NCBI GenBank assembly: GCA_025200525.1
Contig: CM045759.1
Coordinates: forward strand, 1,736,001 to 1,800,000
Origin: Camellia lanceoleosa
Taxonomy: Eukaryota > Streptophyta > Magnoliopsida > Ericales > Theaceae
DNA: 64,000 nt
Direction: 5' to 3'
Notes under the pieces: generated by a model
Told to the model about the DNA's origin: nothing
What the model saw: the letters and a program-made list of their open reading frames with translations, nothing else
Database searches by the model: none
Made by a program: the position numbers and the translations under genes
Shown: positions 60,053 to 64,000 of the stretch, piece after piece
How positions within the stretch are numbered: position 1 is the stretch's first letter
Layout of the letters: each line of letters opens with the position of its first letter

Positions 60053-61027
60053 TGGTAAGGCAATTTTCGAGAAATCTTTGACAAACCTTCTGTAATATCC
60101 GGTAATCCCAAAAGCTTGGACTTGATCACATTTGTTGGTCTAGGCGATTCACTCTGGCTTCAATTTTCTGCGGATCAACAGAAATCCCATCTTTACTAAC
60201 AACATGTCCCAAAACATAACATGGTCAAGCCAAAATTCACATTTAGGCAGTTTAGCATCTGGTTTACATTCTCTTAAGGTTTGCGGGGCAAGTCTCGAGA
60301 TGATGTTCATGTTCTTCTCTACTTTTAGAATAAATCGGTATGTCATCAATGAACACCACAATAAAATCGTCAAGGTATGGTTTGAAAATTACATTCATAA
60401 GGTCCATAAATGCATTTGGGGCATTAAATGACTCCAAATGGCATAACTAAAAATTCATAATGGCCATACCTCGTTCTAGCGGTTTTAGCAATATCTTAGA
60501 TTTTACCTTGATTGGTGATACTGATCGAGATCAATCTTGGAAAACACTTGTGCACCTATGGCGATCAAATAAATCATCAATCTGTGATAGGATACTTATT
60601 CTTTACAGTTACCTTGTTCAATTCACGATAATCAATGCACAATCTCAATGAGCCATCTTTCTTCTTTACAAATAAAACCGGTGCACCCCACGGTGAAGTA
60701 CTGGGCCTGATAAACTTCTTGTCTAACAGTTCTTGTAGTTGCACCTTCAATTCCTTCAGTTCAGTTGGAGCCATTCTATAAGGAGCCTTGGACACTGGCT
60801 GTGTTCCCGGAATCACATCGACGATAAATTCAATCTCCCTGTCAATCAAATCCCCTGGCAGATCATCTGGAAATACATCTGGGAATTCTCTGACTATAGG
60901 AATACAATTCACATCAGTGTTAACACTATCAGTAGACACAGTCAATATAGAACAGAAATACCCTTTACACCCCTTTCTAATCAGTTTCAAGGCTTTCACA
61001 GAAGAAATCAAGTACGGGGGAGGTACC
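60053..61027 (-). pseudogene. F pol: RT, broken
   Basis: The first part (61011-60577) is open: '[20 protein letters not shown]', '[15 protein letters not shown]' and '[20 protein letters not shown]'. After 60577 there are several small indels. The catalytic box region near 60350 reads with frame shifts and a changed 'DDIPIYS'-like end. 'CEFWLD' survives at about 60230. The 5' end of this piece (61027) is one side of the solo LTR G insertion. Confidence 0.88.
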
Positions 61028-61599
61028 TGTCATGACCCGAACCCGCCCCTATGGGTTAAGGCCATAACCGGCCAGTAATCATGAGATTACCTACGGCCTC
61101 AAACCAAATAGGACAAAACTCATCAGAGTAAAAGGGGCCAAACGGAAGCAAATTAAAAACTTTGTCCATAGAGCCGTGCTTATATGCACATCAAACATTC
61201 CAGACATACATATGTTAATAACTCACATGTAAAGCATAGCAACATAAATTTACGCAGAGCGGGATCATTCAAAATTGAGTCAACCAAACAAACTATACAT
61301 AGGCGTACTCAAAACTTCGACATGACAACATAGAAACGAGCGACATAAAGCGAAGGCAAGTCTCGTCGTGAGGCCATAGTGACTCTCCAAAATTCTTGTT
61401 GTTCCACAGACTTCATCGAGGTGGGTTTGGACTTCCCTTAGCTCACCTACAAACACATGAATGAGCGAAAGCCCGATGAATAATATCAAATAAAGAACAT
61501 ATTTTGGAACAATGTGTATCAAGCGGCCTTGGGCCCAATTTGCATTTCTAACTAATACATACATACATAGACATATGTAAATTAAATGCGAGGTTCCAA

Positions 61600-62040
61600 A
61601 CACATCATACGGCCTCGGGCCCAATTCATTCATGTCCATCGGCCTTTGGCCCAATTATTCATTTCCATCGGCCTTCGGCCCAATTATTCATTTCCATCGG
61701 CCTTCGGCCCAATTATTCATTTCCATCAGCCTTCGGCCCAATTATTCATTTCCATTGGCCTTCGGCCCAATTATTCATTTCCATCAGCCTTCGGCCCAAT
61801 TATTCATTTCCATTGGCCTTCGGCCCAATTATTCATTTCCATCGGCCTTCGGCCCAATTATTCATTTCCATTGGCCTTCGGCCCAATTACACTTTCGTGT
61901 CAAAACGGCTCTTAGGCCCACATTTATATCAAACGGCCTTCGGCTCATATTTTATCAATCTGGCTCATAGGCCTTCCATTTCAAACTGGCACATAGGCCT
62001 TTCATATCAAACTGGCACATAGGCCTTTCATATCAAACTG
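61600..62040. repeat. GGCC-hairpin tandem array in G
   Basis: About nine nearly identical 28-29 bp units with TCGGCCTTCGGCCCAATTAT, followed by diverged units and three copies of a unit with 'AAACTGGCACATAGGCC' (from about 61983). Long open frames across it (FGPIIHF-type) follow from the repeat and are not genes. Confidence 0.93.
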
Positions 62041-62355
62041 TCCACCATTCAAATGAATGAACTTTACAAAACTTACATAAGAGTAAGCAAATGGGACAAT
62101 AACATAATTTAGATATTACTCACAGTGATCGGCTTGCAGATTTGCCCTGGAGCTTGACCCTATACATCACATAACATATACGGGTCACAATTTAACTCAA
62201 TCCGTTCTTTAATTCACATATTCCTCTTTAGGCTTATTCTTGTCCCATTAACTCATTTACAATGCTTAACATATGCCTAAGAGTGTTTACAGGTGAAAGA
62301 GAACGGAAAACAGAACACAGAATGCATTAACAGAATTTCAGCAAAACAGGGTCCC

Positions 62356-62561
62356 CGCTCGAGCGCACACTTTCCCTTTCGGCGGAGACGAAAGCAGTAC
62401 CGCTCGGCGTGAGTTCTTCCGCTCGGCGATGCGCAATATCTTGGATGCTCGAAAACCCCGCTCGAGCGCGAATATCTCCGCTCGAGCGCACAGTACAAAA
62501 TATGCAACAAATGCTGGAAGCTTGATTTCTCCGCTCGAGCGCGAATTCCTCCGCTCGAGCG
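62356..62561. repeat. CGCTCGAGCG palindrome cluster in G
   Basis: Doublets 62459/62479 and 62532/62552 are perfect words exactly 20 bases apart. A word at 62356 has a decayed partner at 62376. A pair at 62401/62420 uses the 9 bp form CGCTCGGCG. Confidence 0.92.
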
Positions 62562-63720
62562 GACATCAGAAATCTGGAAAACCCAGAATTGTGCTCTGAG
62601 TTTGAAACTCAAGTTTGGAACACCAAAATCGATCCTCTTGGGCCCTTTTTCTGGAAAACTTATGAAAACACATAATATTACTTGGTACAAAGCTCAATTT
62701 GTAAAATCAAAGCCCAAGGGAAGTTTAATCAAGCTCATTTCCAAACCAATTTTCAAGAATCCTTTCAAAACATGAAATGCATGATCTTTAAACCAATTTT
62801 CAGCTTTAAATCTTGCTCTACAGAGCTCAATACTTTGAAAACAAACTGAAAACATGAATTCTTACATAAATCGAAAGCATGTGAGATTTCCATGAAATCA
62901 AACCTCCAACTCAACAATATAAACATGCATGAACTTAATCACCTTCAAAGCTTTAATTACAAGCTCAATAGAGCTAAATCTCTCAAAACATGAGGAATTC
63001 ATGGACTTGAATATAACCATGAGCATGCATGTAACAATTAGCCATGAAACAACTTTAAATTCCTCAATATGCACATGCATGCAAGATTAGAGCTACAATT
63101 CAACATTATTAGCCATATCTTGGCTCTAATCTTTAATAACCTTCTAATTCATGCAAGAGTCAACAAATATGCACAATCAAGGGGATGGATTCCTACCTTA
63201 AGTCTTGAATTAGAGATGTAGGAGCTCAAACGTGCAATTATTCTTCCAAATCTTCAAGTCTCCAAGCAAAACAAGAAGAAAATATAATCCCCTCACGTCC
63301 TCTCTCTCTAATTTCGGTGGTGAGCTCCAATGAGCTGATGAAATAATTCCCTAAGTGTGAACAAGGCTCAACATATGAATAAACAAGGGCCCACTCACAA
63401 TGGCAATGTGGTAAATAAGTCAATCTTGGTAATTAACCCGTTTTAATCTAATTTAATCATTTCTAATCAATTTTCAGATAAATATACCATTAAATCACAA
63501 ATGCTCTACTGATTGCAAATCACCAAACGGTTCTCCGTTCGTGGCCAAATAAGGCCTTCAATTTAATTCCCGAAGCAGGTAGTTAAACAGATATTCCTAC
63601 GGTCAACAGATAAAAACTCAAAATCACACACATTCACATAATGACACATAAAATCATGCTAAACACACAATCATACTTAAATTAAGGACCAATTAGCATA
63701 ATACGGAATAGGGGTGTCAC

Positions 63721-63935
63721 AGTACCACTCCAATTCCACTAAATACAAATTCAGGCAAGCCAGGTGGACGGAAAACAACTTGTTTTGTCACACAATCAAT
63801 GGTAGCATGATATTTTTGTAGCCAATCCATCCCCAATATTACATCAAAATGATCGATATTCAATGGCAATAAATCAATAAACAGATGCACATCCCCAACA
63901 ATAATCTCCTGGCGAGTACATATATCGCGTGTCAT
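63721..63935 (-). pseudogene. F protease, C-terminal part
   Basis: Open on the minus strand: 'VGDVHLFIDLLPLNIDHFD', 'VILGMDWLQKYHATIDC' and 'VVFRPPGLPEFVF', matching the end of the protease region of B. The DSG active site would lie just beyond 64000. It continues in RT at 61027 across solo LTR G. Confidence 0.88.
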
Positions 63936-64000
63936 GGATCCCGATAGGCGATCTTCTGACTAACAAGTAATTCATGGGTTCTAAGGGTCTATTCAATTTC

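Larger units (their letters stand above)
61028..63720 (-). mobile_element. solo LTR 'G', 2693 bp, TSD GTACC
   Basis: Plus-strand ends are TGTCATGACCC and GGGGTGTCACA. It is flanked by a perfect duplication GTACC (61023-61027 and 63721-63725). It splits the F polyprotein between protease and RT, and the codons join across it. Minus orientation follows from family start TGTGACACCCC. It has the GAGCGAAAGC box (61462), a GGCC tandem array, the ATTACTCACAGTGATC box (62115-62130) and the palindrome cluster, in the same order as E1. Confidence 0.95.
56319..64000 (-). mobile_element. Tekay/Del-like chromovirus 'F', partial (5' end outside the window)
   Basis: Minus-strand order from the right edge: protease end (63935-63721), RT, RNase H, integrase, chromodomain (58001), polypurine tract, 3' LTR (57978-56319). 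Motifs are close to those of B. Solo LTR G interrupts it between protease and RT. The reading frames carry frameshifts and stops, most in RT and integrase. Gag, primer site and 5' LTR are beyond 64000. Confidence 0.88.

Noticed and set aside
61600..62040. CRISPR-like array
   Set aside because: Units are contiguous tandem repeats with no unique spacers, and this is plant nuclear sequence.

Overview
This window is repeat-dense plant nuclear DNA, most likely from an eudicot with a large genome. It is AT-rich, has no recognisable cellular gene, and consists almost entirely of nested and decayed LTR retrotransposons plus a few MITEs. Primer-binding sites complementary to initiator tRNA-Met, integrase/chromodomain-type C termini, Mutator-type MITEs and long 2-3 kb LTRs all point to a flowering plant. 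No species can be named from sequence alone.

Layout. 1-5888: R-U5, primer site and leader of a TAT-like Ty3/gypsy LTR (+), split by a 2.6 kb solo LTR (347-2938, TSD TATTT). 5889-29820: a decayed chromovirus 'D' (-). It is interrupted at 7618-13479 by two related LTRs in opposite orientation ('E1', 'E2') with an integrase remnant between them, and at 13808-23991 by a solo LTR 'C'. C itself carries a younger Tekay/Del-like chromovirus 'B' (14531-22294). 30828-33983: a 3.2 kb solo LTR (TSD GTTTA) holding a 441 bp Copia-like solo LTR (31782-32222, TSD AATAT). 35110-35375: a foldback element. 35535-43752: a non-coding LTR element (LARD type). 44091-44436: a Mutator-type MITE with a perfect 9 bp TSD. 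45261-50640: mostly unassigned AT-rich DNA with a second MITE, an LTR-like fragment and a 0.27 kb repeat pair. 50643-55416: a broken TAT-like element 'L' (+). 55417-56318: part of an LTR 'H' inserted into L's pol. 56319-64000: chromovirus 'F' (-), apparently inserted into H, with solo LTR 'G' (61028-63720, TSD GTACC) inside its pol.

No intact autonomous element is present. B is the youngest-looking: its pol is broken mainly by C-to-T nonsense changes, and by hand count its two LTR ends differ at about 13 of 490 positions.

The most striking unexplained signal is in the LTRs. Clusters of a CpG-rich 10 bp palindrome, CGCTCGAGCG, are arranged as doublets whose repeats start 20 bp apart (10 bp word, 10 bp linker, 10 bp word). 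I count 22 such doublets over eight LTR copies from at least two and probably three families. Other LTR families here carry different palindromic words (CCGCACGTGCGG, GGGTCGACCC, GCCGAC/GGCC types) in the same 20-21 bp register. This looks like an arrayed binding site spaced two helical turns apart, reused with different words. It is a candidate for a previously undescribed regulatory or anti-silencing system of these retrotransposons, but function is inference only.
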